Assembly (NCBI RefSeq): GCF_900142255.1
Contig: NZ_FRAF01000006.1
Coordinates: 1 to 64,000, forward strand
Direction: 5' to 3'
DNA: 64,000 bases
Origin: Alicyclobacillus tolerans
Lineage (GTDB): Bacteria > Bacillota > Bacilli > Alicyclobacillales > Alicyclobacillaceae
Positions 26,810 to 35,690 of the stretch are shown here, piece after piece. Under the pieces are notes generated by a model. It was given only the letters and a program-made list of their open reading frames with translations, was not told the origin of the DNA and did not search any database. Numbering within the stretch: the first letter of the stretch is position 1; the number at the start of each line of letters is the position of its first letter. The position numbers were made by a program, and so were the translations under genes.

Positions 26810-27934
26810 CTACTTTGCGAATAAACTGAATAACTCAAGAACATCTTTAAAAATATAGTTAGCCCCAAGAGCCTCAAATTCAGCACGAGCCGCTTCTCCA
26901 GAAGGTCCTGTAAGAACAGCGGCAAAATCACAGCCTATTTTTTGTGCGCATATTGCATCTGCTACTGAATCACCCACAATCAGAACCTGTCGGGCAATAT
27001 GATCAGATAGCGGCAGTGATGTATGAAGTACTTGTTCAACATCTTCTGTGGCAAGTAAACTTCGCAAATAACTGAAAGGATGGGGTTTTGATAAAGGGGC
27101 AAATTCAGGATATTGCCGCTCTGTATGCAAAACATCTGACGCGGTCGAAATTCTCTTTTTATCAAACAAGGAAAGAAGTCCCAGATGACTAAGTGGCACT
27201 CTTGTTTCTACATCGGGACGACCTGTAGCTATTCCGAGTGCGATACCAGACGACTGTAAATGAATGAGAAGCGCTCGGAAACGCTCTATATCTACAATGG
27301 CCTCCTCATCATGAAGAAAACCTCGTTTCTCATGAGAAAGTGGGCTGTCTGACTGCTGTCCCAAATACCAAGTTTGAAAAACTTGGCAGCCCAGTTCCCA
27401 TAGTTTTTGGAAAAATATTTTTTCTTCATTCGCAGACACTAAACGACGAAGTTTTTCATTGACTTTGTTCATTAAATCAGCTTTATCTGAAGCCGATTCT
27501 GCTAGACATACAAATTTTTGAAAATCAGGAAGATTACGATGACCCTCCCGACTTTGCAAAACATGACCCACCCGGCATAAATATTCTGCCATATCCTCTG
27601 ACGGTTGATATTTAGAGATTGTCACAGTTGCTGTCTCATCCAACAAACGACCTAATGCAAAAGCAAATAGTAAATATACCATATCCCAATTGGCATTAAT
27701 GCCCTTGCTTTTCATAGCGAATAGAGCACGATCGTCCGCAAAAACGTACTGCCGAGCATTTCGAATGTAGGTTTCTGTAGGATTATCCTGAATGGAATCC
27801 AACGGCTGTGCTGAAAGCCCCAGATAACAAGAGCGGTTCCAAAGTTCAATGACTGTTAAAGCTGTGGCGTCAAAATATCTTTCTTCACTCAGCATGACAC
27901 CATCCACATCAAACAATAGGGTACGGTACACCAT
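26810..27934 (-). CDS. HAD-superfamily hydrolase, candidate phosphoserine phosphatase
   Basis: A 374-residue haloacid dehalogenase-like phosphatase. Motif I is FDVDGVMLSEE near residue 8, motif II the ATGR of GIATGRPDVETR, motif III lysine in LSKPHPF and motif IV LIVGDSVADAICA. A cap insertion of nearly 200 residues lies between motifs I and II, unusually long and without close parallels I can recall. The ATG at 27934 follows AAAGGAGGCAAA. It starts 10 nt after serC and is the third gene of serA-serC-HAD, so dephosphorylation of phosphoserine, otherwise missing here, is the natural guess. This is context-based inference. Confidence 0.75.
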   Translation of the reverse strand: MVYRTLLFDVDGVMLSEERYFDATALTVIELWNRSCYLGLSAQPLDSIQDNPTETYIRNARQYVFADDRALFAMKSKGINANWDMVYLLFAFALGRLLDETATVTISKYQPSEDMAEYLCRVGHVLQSREGHRNLPDFQKFVCLAESASDKADLMNKVNEKLRRLVSANEEKIFFQKLWELGCQVFQTWYLGQQSDSPLSHEKRGFLHDEEAIVDIERFRALLIHLQSSGIALGIATGRPDVETRVPLSHLGLLSLFDKKRISTASDVLHTERQYPEFAPLSKPHPFSYLRSLLATEDVEQVLHTSLPLSDHIARQVLIVGDSVADAICAQKIGCDFAAVLTGPSGEAARAEFEALGANYIFKDVLELFSLFAK

Positions 27935-27944
27935 TTTGCCTCCT

Positions 27945-29030
27945 TTACTTTTCACTTTGGGCAAAATCCCGCATAAATTCTGCCAATCGAGCTGCAGATT
28001 CTTCTGAAACTGCATTGTAAAGTGAGGCACGAATACCGCCAACCGAACGATGCCCAGACAAACCAATAAATGAATAATCGTTGGCTACAGTCAGGAATTG
28101 TTTCGTCCTCTCCGGATTGACCAGTCGAAAAGTTACATTCATTCGTGAACGTGCTTCCTGACAAGCATGACCTTCATATACATCTGGAAACTCGTCAATC
28201 ACTCGATAAAGATAACCAGATTTTCTCAGACTTTTCTCCATCATCGCTGGTACTCCACCTTGTGCTTCCGTCCACTCCAAGACAAGATTTAACAAGTAAA
28301 CAGCAAAAGTCGGTGGAGTGTTGTAACGAGAGTCATGTTGAAGATGAGTTTGATAAGAGAGCATGGTAGGAACTGTCTTGCTCGCTTGCTCAGCCCAAGA
28401 CTTTTTGACAATCACTACTGTTAAACCAGAGGGGCCAAGATTCTTTTGAGCACCTGCATATAAAAGAGAAAAAGATTGAACGTCCAGCGGACGAGACAGT
28501 ATATCGCTGGACACGTCAGCAACGAGAGGACTGTCCAAATGACTAGGAAGCACATGCCATTGCGTTCCATAAATCGTATTATTTGTCGTGATGTGCAAAT
28601 AGGCATCATTGCTTTCACTGTATATCGCGTTCATTGCAGGAATACTGCGATAGCCATCCTCCTTGCTACTCGCCGCAATACGTGTCTCTCCTAGTTTTTT
28701 TGCCTCTGCCAATGCTTTCTCAGACCAACTTCCTGTCAAAACATATGCAGCCGTTTGACCTTTCTGCAAAAAGTTCATGGGAATCATACTAAACTGTAAG
28801 CTAGCGCCACCTTGTAAAAAGAGGATTTCATACTCCTCTGGAATATTCATGAGTCGACGTAATCGGTTTTTGGCAGAAAGATGAATTTCATCAAACATCT
28901 CACTGCGATGAGACATCTCTAGAACGGAGATACCTTTATTTTGATATGATAATAGTTCGTCTCTCGCTTTTTCGAGGACTGCTGTAGGCAGCGCGCCAGG
29001 GCCAGCTCCAAAATTATCCACTCTTTTCAT
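27945..29030 (-). CDS. serC: Phosphoserine aminotransferase
   Basis: A 361-residue PLP enzyme that converts 3-phosphohydroxypyruvate and glutamate to phosphoserine and 2-oxoglutarate, the second step of serine synthesis. The N-terminal NFGAGPGALPTAVLEKAR, the FLQGGASLQFSMIPMNF phosphate-cup segment, the ADVSSDILSRP aspartate, and the GAQKNLGPSGLTVVIV lysine that forms the Schiff base are all present. ATG 29030 is preferred over an in-frame start 30 nt upstream because GAGGGGGAATG precedes it. It starts 13 nt after the serA stop. Confidence 0.94.
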   Translation of the reverse strand: MKRVDNFGAGPGALPTAVLEKARDELLSYQNKGISVLEMSHRSEMFDEIHLSAKNRLRRLMNIPEEYEILFLQGGASLQFSMIPMNFLQKGQTAAYVLTGSWSEKALAEAKKLGETRIAASSKEDGYRSIPAMNAIYSESNDAYLHITTNNTIYGTQWHVLPSHLDSPLVADVSSDILSRPLDVQSFSLLYAGAQKNLGPSGLTVVIVKKSWAEQASKTVPTMLSYQTHLQHDSRYNTPPTFAVYLLNLVLEWTEAQGGVPAMMEKSLRKSGYLYRVIDEFPDVYEGHACQEARSRMNVTFRLVNPERTKQFLTVANDYSFIGLSGHRSVGGIRASLYNAVSEESAARLAEFMRDFAQSEK

Positions 29031-29043
29031 TCTGCATTCCCCC

Positions 29044-30627
29044 TCAAAGTTGAATAGCACGCGCTACCCGAACACCACTGACAGAACCGATCTGTTGGAT
29101 CACAGAATCTGGAACAATTTTGTCTACACTAAGAATCATGATAGCTTCTCCACCACTCTCACGTCGGCCAACTTGCATACCGGCAATATTAATGCCAACG
29201 TCGCCCAATAGAGTACCCATTTTTCCAATCATACCCGGTTGATCAACATGACGCGTAAACACCATATTGCCTTCTACTGGCGCATCTACTGCGTAACCAT
29301 CCACTTCGACAATACGAGGCCCAAAACCGTTATATAAAGTTCCCGCGACTTTGATTTGAGCACCCGAAAAATACAGATGCAGCGAGATGAGGTTTTGGAA
29401 CACCTTACTCTTCGGTTCACGGACATCACGAACTTGAATGTGCAATTGTTCAGCAACTATTGGAGCGTTGACATAATTTACTTCATCTTGGTAATGGTAA
29501 GCCAAAAGACCTTTTAGGAGAGTTCGTGTTAGAAATGACACATCTAATTGAGCAAGTCCACCACTGTACGTTATTTCAATAGATTGAGGCGCTTCAGGAA
29601 CCAACTGTGTGGCAAAGAGACCAATCTTTTCTGCCAATTCGAGATAAGGTGACAGTTCTCTGTTTTGCTCCGCTGTCAATGAAGGTAAATTGACAGCATT
29701 TCGAAAAGGCAACCCTGACAACACACGTCCAACCTCTTCTGCAACATCAATGGCCACATTAACTTGAGCTTCTACTGTCGAGGCTCCAAGATGAGGTGTC
29801 AAGACTACGTCCGATCGCGATAACAAAGGATGATGCGCATCCAGAGGCTCTCTTTCAAATACATCGAGGGCGGCTCCGGCTACAATACCTTCTTCTATAG
29901 CTCGCAATAACGCTTGTTCATCAATAATTCCGCCTCGTGCACAATTCACAATACGAACTCCTCGCTTCATTCGATAAAAAGCCGCATCGTTTAACAAATG
30001 ATGAGTTTCTTTCGTAAGTGGCGTATGAACGGTAATAAAATCCGCCTCTGCAATGGCCTCTTCGAGCGGTTTCGCTTCCACTCCCAACACTTTGGCCCTT
30101 TCCTGGGTAAGAAACGGATCGTATCCTATGACTCGCATTTGAAAAGCAAGGGCTCGTTTGGCAACTTCTGAACCAATACGTCCCATGCCAAGAACAGCAA
30201 GCGTTTTTCCAGCCAATTCAACGCCAATAAATTTTTTTCTGTCCCAGCGGCCGCTGCGAATAGAAGCATCAGCTTGGGGAATATGGCGAGAAAGGGAAAT
30301 CAACATGGCAAAAGTATGTTCGGCAGCAGAAATGGTATTGCCATCAGGGGCATTCAACACAACGATTCCTCGACGAGTAGCGGCTGTGACGTCAATATTA
30401 TCGACTCCAACACCAGCTCTTCCAATCACTTTTAATTGAACTGCAGCTTGCAGGACTTTTTCTGTAATTTTAGATTGAGAACGTAACAGCAAGGCGTCTA
30501 CATCTGCAATTTCTTCAAGCAATTCATCTGGAGTCAATTCCGGACGGACTATGACTTCTATATTAGGGAAAGACTGCAATTTTTCTACTCCAAGCTCAGA
30601 AATGCCGTCTGTAACGAGAACTTTCAT
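29044..30627 (-). CDS. serA: D-3-phosphoglycerate dehydrogenase
   Basis: A 527-residue NAD-dependent enzyme oxidising 3-phosphoglycerate to 3-phosphohydroxypyruvate. The N-terminal substrate domain (LLRSQSKITEKVLQAA) is followed by the nucleotide-binding VLGMGRIGSEVAKRA, the catalytic Arg and His (NCARGGIIDE and LTPHLGAST), an intervening ASB domain and a C-terminal ACT domain (VFTRHVDQPGMIGKMGTLLG) expected to bind serine. This is the long, feedback-regulated form. The ATG at 30627 follows GGAGAGTGGACCC; the frame extends upstream through the riboswitch, which is not coding. First gene of serA-serC-HAD. Confidence 0.95.
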   Translation of the reverse strand: MKVLVTDGISELGVEKLQSFPNIEVIVRPELTPDELLEEIADVDALLLRSQSKITEKVLQAAVQLKVIGRAGVGVDNIDVTAATRRGIVVLNAPDGNTISAAEHTFAMLISLSRHIPQADASIRSGRWDRKKFIGVELAGKTLAVLGMGRIGSEVAKRALAFQMRVIGYDPFLTQERAKVLGVEAKPLEEAIAEADFITVHTPLTKETHHLLNDAAFYRMKRGVRIVNCARGGIIDEQALLRAIEEGIVAGAALDVFEREPLDAHHPLLSRSDVVLTPHLGASTVEAQVNVAIDVAEEVGRVLSGLPFRNAVNLPSLTAEQNRELSPYLELAEKIGLFATQLVPEAPQSIEITYSGGLAQLDVSFLTRTLLKGLLAYHYQDEVNYVNAPIVAEQLHIQVRDVREPKSKVFQNLISLHLYFSGAQIKVAGTLYNGFGPRIVEVDGYAVDAPVEGNMVFTRHVDQPGMIGKMGTLLGDVGINIAGMQVGRRESGGEAIMILSVDKIVPDSVIQQIGSVSGVRVARAIQL

Positions 30628-30667
30628 GGGTCCACTCTCCACTCTCTTTAGGTTATCTGCTGAAGGG

Positions 30668-30719
30668 TAAAGCAAAGGCCACCTGAACAGACTCTTGAAC
30701 AAGAGGCGCCCAGGCGGCC
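30668..30719 (-). terminator. Riboswitch expression-platform terminator
   Basis: GGCCGCCTG (30719-30711) pairs with CAGGTGGCC (30685-30677) with one G-T, around a loop that contains its own small hairpin CTCTTG/CAAGAG, followed by TTTGCTTT. The left arm is part of the aptamer's conserved GCCGCCTGGGC, so ligand binding and termination exclude each other. Confidence 0.82.
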
Positions 30720-30780
30720 GGCATACATCCTTTCGCACTCCCTTGTGGTAATCCCACTTCCGCCAGTTATGCGAAGGTTA
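30708..30780 (-). ncRNA. ZTP (pfl) riboswitch aptamer upstream of serA
   Basis: The minus strand contains the conserved blocks in order: ACTGGCGG, a GTGGGATTACCAC hairpin, AAGGGAGTGCGAA closing P1 with TTCGCA, then GCCGGCCGCCTGGGC. These match the pfl/ZTP aptamer, which senses the purine intermediate ZTP (AICAR triphosphate) that accumulates when 10-formyl-tetrahydrofolate is short. The downstream terminator overlaps the last block, so ZTP should switch serA-serC-HAD on. Serine supplies one-carbon units, so the logic is consistent. Confidence 0.9.
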
Positions 30781-30849
30781 CAATATACTTTTCGATTGCC
30801 TATCTGTATTGATATTTAATTCAGAATATAGACAAGAAATGGCGCAGCG

Positions 30850-31683
30850 TCAAGACATCTGCACCCTCCAATCATGTGTATAGACATTAAATGATGAATT
30901 TCTGACAAATCCTATGACGGTAATATTCAAATCACGCGCTAAATCTAATGCCAATTGGGTTGGCGCACTGTGAGATATGACAACGCCAACACCCATTTTT
31001 GATACTTTCAATAATACTTCTGATGAAATACGTCCACTGAATGCCATTCTGGCACCAATTGTAGACAATCCACAACGTAAAAGATATCCAAAGACTTTAT
31101 CAAGAGCGTTGTGACGACCAATATCTGAACGCGCGATGAAACACTGACCTGGAATTTCTAGAAAGGCCATATGCACACCGCCAGTTTGCTTAAACAAAAA
31201 AGATTCCTCGTCCATTTTAGCCATGACATTCAAAATATCGCCCGCACTTAAACGTGTTGAATCTTCAATTTTATGAGCCGTCTGGGCATCATTAAAAAAA
31301 TAAAATGATTGTCTGCTTTTCCCACAACAGGAAGTAATGTAGCGTTTCCGATAAACTTCTGGACGCATCTGAAATTTCTCTTTCAAATGTACCCAAGCCA
31401 TCCCACGATAGAGGCTCACTTCCAGATTATCCACATCTGAAGCTTGACGTATCACACCCTCTGACGCCAGAAAGCCTATAACAAAATCCTCCAGGCAATC
31501 TGGCGTACAGACGACAGTAGCAAATTCCTGACGGTCCACTTCAATCGTTAGAACAAATTCGTTAGCTACCGAATCTTCAATAACCGTCCACTGTCCTTCA
31601 TGATAACGTTGAATAACTGTTTTGGCTTGCAAAGGAGCACGGCGTTGCCTTCCCTCGCCTCGTTGTGCTACTTTATCCAGCAT
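30850..31683 (-). CDS. fdhD: Formate dehydrogenase sulfurtransferase/accessory protein FdhD
   Basis: A 277-residue cytoplasmic protein needed to sulfurate the molybdenum cofactor of formate dehydrogenase. The family pattern is clear: NEFVLTIEVDRQEFATVVCTP, GFLASEGVI, the cysteine pair in TSCCGKS, the GGVHMAF segment, RSDIGRHNALDK and FSGRISSEVLLKVSKMGVG. It begins 2 nt after the DUF1641 gene, in the fdhA-DUF1641-fdhD group. Confidence 0.93.
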   Translation of the reverse strand: MLDKVAQRGEGRQRRAPLQAKTVIQRYHEGQWTVIEDSVANEFVLTIEVDRQEFATVVCTPDCLEDFVIGFLASEGVIRQASDVDNLEVSLYRGMAWVHLKEKFQMRPEVYRKRYITSCCGKSRQSFYFFNDAQTAHKIEDSTRLSAGDILNVMAKMDEESFLFKQTGGVHMAFLEIPGQCFIARSDIGRHNALDKVFGYLLRCGLSTIGARMAFSGRISSEVLLKVSKMGVGVVISHSAPTQLALDLARDLNITVIGFVRNSSFNVYTHDWRVQMS

Positions 31684-31685
31684 GG

Positions 31686-32378
31686 TTATTGACCATCCGT
31701 TTTCCGCAAAGCCTGCCCCATTCCCTTCAAAAAGGCAAATCCACTTTGTAGCGCTGCACTTACATCTGGATCTTTCATCATACGAAGCAATTCGAAAATA
31801 CCCATAGGCCGTCCATTGGGTTCAGATTCAGCCATTTTTGAAAGCCCAGCAGTGACTCCTTTGAGTGTACGTCCCAGAGCTTCTCCATCAAGATTGGAAA
31901 CTTCAGAAGCAAGCGAGATGATGGACTGTAAAGATTTTGACTGCGCTGTTTGGGCAGCAAAATCCACCAGAACTTTAGCAATGTTTTGTCCTTGTTCCAG
32001 TAAACCAACCAAAAAATCAAGCAATCCTTTATCCGAAAGCTCTTGAAGTAATTTCAGTAATGATTTCATGGCTGCTGTAAGACTGTCTCCATCCAGTTCT
32101 GAAAAGCCTTCAACAGCCGACATAACTTTTTGAATTCCTTTCATATACTGCTCACGAGTCACCAATTCAACCAGAATTCGAACCACATCATTACCTTGTT
32201 TAATCAGTGCTACGAGAAAATCGAGCAGCCCTTTCTCATGCAGCTCTTGTAACAATTCTGCTCCGCTTTTTAGACCATCAGCATTTTCAGCCAGTACCTG
32301 TTGCAACTCTTGCAACATTTTTTCCTTTTGTTCAGACTCATTATCTTGCCGGACAATTGCGGTTGTAGCTTGTGCCAT
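31686..32378 (-). CDS. DUF1641 protein of the formate dehydrogenase locus
   Basis: A 230-residue helical protein. It contains two near-copies of one unit: LLQELHEKGLLDFLVALIKQ followed about 70 residues later by LLQELSDKGLLDFLVGLLEQ, showing an internal duplication. DUF1641 proteins are often encoded next to formate dehydrogenases and their role is unknown; a structural or electron-transfer partner has been suggested by context only. ATG 32378 follows GGAGGGG at 10 nt; a start six codons upstream is less likely. It ends 2 nt before fdhD. Confidence 0.82.
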   Translation of the reverse strand: MAQATTAIVRQDNESEQKEKMLQELQQVLAENADGLKSGAELLQELHEKGLLDFLVALIKQGNDVVRILVELVTREQYMKGIQKVMSAVEGFSELDGDSLTAAMKSLLKLLQELSDKGLLDFLVGLLEQGQNIAKVLVDFAAQTAQSKSLQSIISLASEVSNLDGEALGRTLKGVTAGLSKMAESEPNGRPMGIFELLRMMKDPDVSAALQSGFAFLKGMGQALRKTDGQ

Positions 32379-32555
32379 ATGTGAGCACCCCTCCACTAAA
32401 AATCAACCGACGGCAAGCTCAAAAAGCCTGCCGCAGTTCAGCCGTATCTAGTGTACATGAAAAACTACCCGAATACATCCTTAACTCAACACGGATTTTT
32501 ACTTAGTCTTAGCTAATTACCAAAAATATATAGAGTAAAAGACCTTAAAGAACGA

Positions 32556-32576
32556 GCGGGGTTTATTCAACCCCGC
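32556..32576 (-). terminator. Hairpin between fdhA and the DUF1641 gene
   Basis: GCGGGGTT / AACCCCGC perfect 8-bp stem with a 5-nt loop, just after the fdhA stop, then TCGTTCTTT. Possibly a partial terminator that lowers expression of the two downstream genes. Confidence 0.55.
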
Positions 32577-32584
32577 AGCCCCCT

Positions 32585-35530
32585 TCATTTACCCACTTTA
32601 AGTAAGTCATGATAATCTTTACGCTGCCATTTTTGTTCCACATTGACACCTGGTTGAGGATTTGGATGTCCCAAACGGAAATTGCCACGTTTGATAGGAG
32701 AATCGCCATCTTTTTCGATGATTTCCATACGTACACTGGTTTCCTTGTAAGCTGGAGTATGGGTAATCGTATCGTGATAGCTGCTGGTAAGGTAATTGAC
32801 CGCTTCTTCGGCTTTTGGTGTATTCATAGGGAGATACAATTCTTTACCTTTTACCCTATCTGTTACTACTGCTCGTACTTTGACTTTTCCATAAGGAGAA
32901 ATCAGTCGAACCAAAGTTCCCGTCTGAATACCTCGTTCTGCCGCTAATTCTGGAGAAATTTCCACAAAAGTAGTAGGTACCTTTTCTTCAATTCCCGGCA
33001 CACGATACGTCATATTACCCTCATGGAAATGCTCCAACAAGCGCCCATTGTTTAAATGGAGATCGAACTCTTCATTTTCTACCATAGGCCGCTGCCATTC
33101 CACCGGATAAAGCTGTGCTTTGCCGCCTGGTTTTTGAAAACCATCCAAGTAAAGGACTGGTGAATCCGTGCCATCTTCTGCAACGGGCCATTGCAAACTC
33201 TTGAACCCTTCTAACCTTTCGTAGTTGGCACCTTTCATCAAATCGGTCAAAGCTACAGCTTCCTCAAAAATTTCCTGTGGATGCGTGTAGTTCCAGTTAG
33301 CACCTAAACGGTTAGCCAATTCTTGAATAATGATCCAATCTGGTTTTGACTCTCCAAGAGGTTCTAATGCTTGATAGAGGCGCTGAATTCGACGTTCTGT
33401 GTTGGTGAAAGTTCCTTCTTTTTCTAAACTAGGACTGGCTGGAAATATAACATCTGCATACTGACAGGTTTTGCTAAAAAATATATCCTGAACAATAAAG
33501 AGTTCCAGCTTTTCAAACGCTTCGTGTACATAATTGGCATTGGAATCCACCAGTGCCATATCTTCACCAAATAGATACATAGCTTTGAGTTGCCCATCAT
33601 GAATCGCTTCAACCATCTGATGGTTATCTAACCCTTTGCTGCGTGGAAGTTTAACACCCCAGGCTTTTTCATACTTCTGCAACACTGCTTCGCTGTTGGA
33701 CGGCTCATAACCAGGCATAAACGCAGGAGCGCAGCCAAAGTCTCCTGCACCTTGTACGTTATTATGTCCGCGCAACGGATAAGCACCTGTTCCAGGACGG
33801 CCCGCATTCCCGGTCACAAGCAATAAGTTACAGATTGCAGTTGAAGTGTCACTACCACCCAGATGTTGTGTGACTCCCATTGCCCAAGCAATACAGACGC
33901 TTTTTGCGTCACGAATCATCTCAGCCGTGCGAATTAATTCTTCTTTACTCAGCCCTGTCTGTTCAACAGCAAATTCCAGGGTATAGGCTTCCAAAGAACG
34001 CTTGTACTCTTCCAGTCCGGTAACTTTTTCGGCTAAAAATGCTGCGTCAGCATAATTGTGATCGAGCAAATATTTAGTGACCGCCTGCAACCAAACAAAA
34101 TCCGTGCCCGGGCGAGGGTGCAAGAAAAGGTCTGCCCGATTGGCCATATCATTCTTTCGCAAATCAGCAACAATTAGCTTTTGTCCATATTTCTTCTTAG
34201 CACGACGCAAACGCGTAGAGAGTACAGGATGAGATTCTGCAGGATTGGCACCAACTATAATCACCAGATCCGCACTAGCTAAATCTTTGATCGATCCGGT
34301 ATCCCCACCAAGCCCCATGGTTCTACGAAGTCCTTCGGTAGCAGGTGCTTGACAGTAACGGGAACAATTGTCAATATTATTCGTTCCCATAACAGCACGA
34401 GCAAACTTCTGCATTAGATAATTTTCTTCATTCGTGCACTTTGAAGAAGATATATAGCCAATGCTGTCAGGACCATGTGCCTCTTTGATTTCACGGAGAC
34501 GTTTTGCAGCAAACTCTAACGCTTCTTCCCATGTAGCTTCCCGGAATTCATTGCCGTGGCGAATCAGCGGTTTGGTAAGACGCTCTTTAGAGTTGACAAA
34601 ATCCCAGCCAAATTTACCTTTGACACAAGTGGAAATTTGGTTGGCTGGCGCTTCCATTTGCGGTTCTACTTTCAATACTTTGCGGCCTTTGGTCCAAATT
34701 TCAAAAGAACAACCAACTCCACAGTAAGTACAGACCGTCTTTGTTTTCTTAATGCGTTCCTCACGAAGAGTCGCTTCGATTTCGGAAATAGCAAAAATTG
34801 CCGAATAGCCCGGCTCAACTGCCTTCGTGAGATCAATCATGCGGCCTAGCGTATCATCGTCAATGCCTGTTAAATAACCCGCTTCACCTAACATGTTTTT
34901 TTCCATGAGTGCGTTACAGGGGCAAACGGTCACACAATGCCCACAACTCACACAAGAAGATTCGTTAATAGGTACATCATTATCCCATATCACACGTGGA
35001 TTTTCTCGTGACCAGTCAATGGAAAGCACTTCACTGACCTGCAGGTTCTGACACGCTTCCACACAACGGCCGCAAAGAATACATTGATTTGGATCGTAGC
35101 GATAAAACGGATTCGACATATCTTTTTCGTATGGTTTTGGCTCAAAAGGAATGCCTTGATGATCAATACCCATTTCCATCGTGGTATTGTGGACAACACA
35201 ATTTTTATTGTTGTTGTCGCAAACAGTGCAATATAATTCATGATTGTGCAAAATACGATCCATTGCTTCTTTACGCGCAAACCTGGCAGCAACCGCTTTG
35301 GTTCTGACGTTCATGCCTTCAGTTGCCAAGGTCGAGCAAGCGCGCACCAGTTGCCCGTCCACTTCAACGATACACGTATCGCATGTTTGGATAGGACCAA
35401 GCGCTTCATGGTAACAAATGTGGGGCAATTCTAAACCTGATGAAAGAATGGCGTGAAGCAGGGGCTCACCAGCATCTACTGAAACTTGTTGACCATCAAT
35501 AGATAAAGTGATTGCCGTTTTCTCGGTCAT
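32585..35530 (-). CDS. fdhA: Formate dehydrogenase, molybdopterin catalytic subunit
   Basis: A 981-residue soluble iron-sulfur molybdoenzyme oxidising formate to CO2. Domains in order: a 2Fe-2S ferredoxin-like domain (Cys39, 50, 53, 65), a NuoG-like His/Cys segment (CTVCDNNNKNCVVH near 101), two 4Fe-4S clusters (Cys150-160 and 193-203), the proximal cluster CTYCGVGC (267-274), and the bis-MGD domain. The catalytic residue is Cys393 in SRYCQAP, so this is a cysteine, not selenocysteine, enzyme. The C-terminal dinucleotide-binding domain is complete. ATG 35530 follows GGAGGTGTTCGC. Fusion of the electron-entry domains implies transfer to NAD or a quinone-linked partner not visible here. Confidence 0.92.
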   Translation of the reverse strand: MTEKTAITLSIDGQQVSVDAGEPLLHAILSSGLELPHICYHEALGPIQTCDTCIVEVDGQLVRACSTLATEGMNVRTKAVAARFARKEAMDRILHNHELYCTVCDNNNKNCVVHNTTMEMGIDHQGIPFEPKPYEKDMSNPFYRYDPNQCILCGRCVEACQNLQVSEVLSIDWSRENPRVIWDNDVPINESSCVSCGHCVTVCPCNALMEKNMLGEAGYLTGIDDDTLGRMIDLTKAVEPGYSAIFAISEIEATLREERIKKTKTVCTYCGVGCSFEIWTKGRKVLKVEPQMEAPANQISTCVKGKFGWDFVNSKERLTKPLIRHGNEFREATWEEALEFAAKRLREIKEAHGPDSIGYISSSKCTNEENYLMQKFARAVMGTNNIDNCSRYCQAPATEGLRRTMGLGGDTGSIKDLASADLVIIVGANPAESHPVLSTRLRRAKKKYGQKLIVADLRKNDMANRADLFLHPRPGTDFVWLQAVTKYLLDHNYADAAFLAEKVTGLEEYKRSLEAYTLEFAVEQTGLSKEELIRTAEMIRDAKSVCIAWAMGVTQHLGGSDTSTAICNLLLVTGNAGRPGTGAYPLRGHNNVQGAGDFGCAPAFMPGYEPSNSEAVLQKYEKAWGVKLPRSKGLDNHQMVEAIHDGQLKAMYLFGEDMALVDSNANYVHEAFEKLELFIVQDIFFSKTCQYADVIFPASPSLEKEGTFTNTERRIQRLYQALEPLGESKPDWIIIQELANRLGANWNYTHPQEIFEEAVALTDLMKGANYERLEGFKSLQWPVAEDGTDSPVLYLDGFQKPGGKAQLYPVEWQRPMVENEEFDLHLNNGRLLEHFHEGNMTYRVPGIEEKVPTTFVEISPELAAERGIQTGTLVRLISPYGKVKVRAVVTDRVKGKELYLPMNTPKAEEAVNYLTSSYHDTITHTPAYKETSVRMEIIEKDGDSPIKRGNFRLGHPNPQPGVNVEQKWQRKDYHDLLKVGK

Positions 35531-35690
35531 GCGAACACCTCCATGCAGCAATTTCCTATTGGCTAAATCATCTACAGACTCTTACAAAAAGAACTTCACT
35601 ATTTTATTGTAATGCCTTCATAGAGGAGATTCCAACATGATTCGCCAAAATTTTCATCACTCATAAAATCGGATCGCAAAAAAGAGCGTT

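Noticed and set aside
30628-30849. T-box for serA
   Set aside because: No AGGGTGGNACCGCG-type antiterminator; the leader is fully explained by the ZTP riboswitch.
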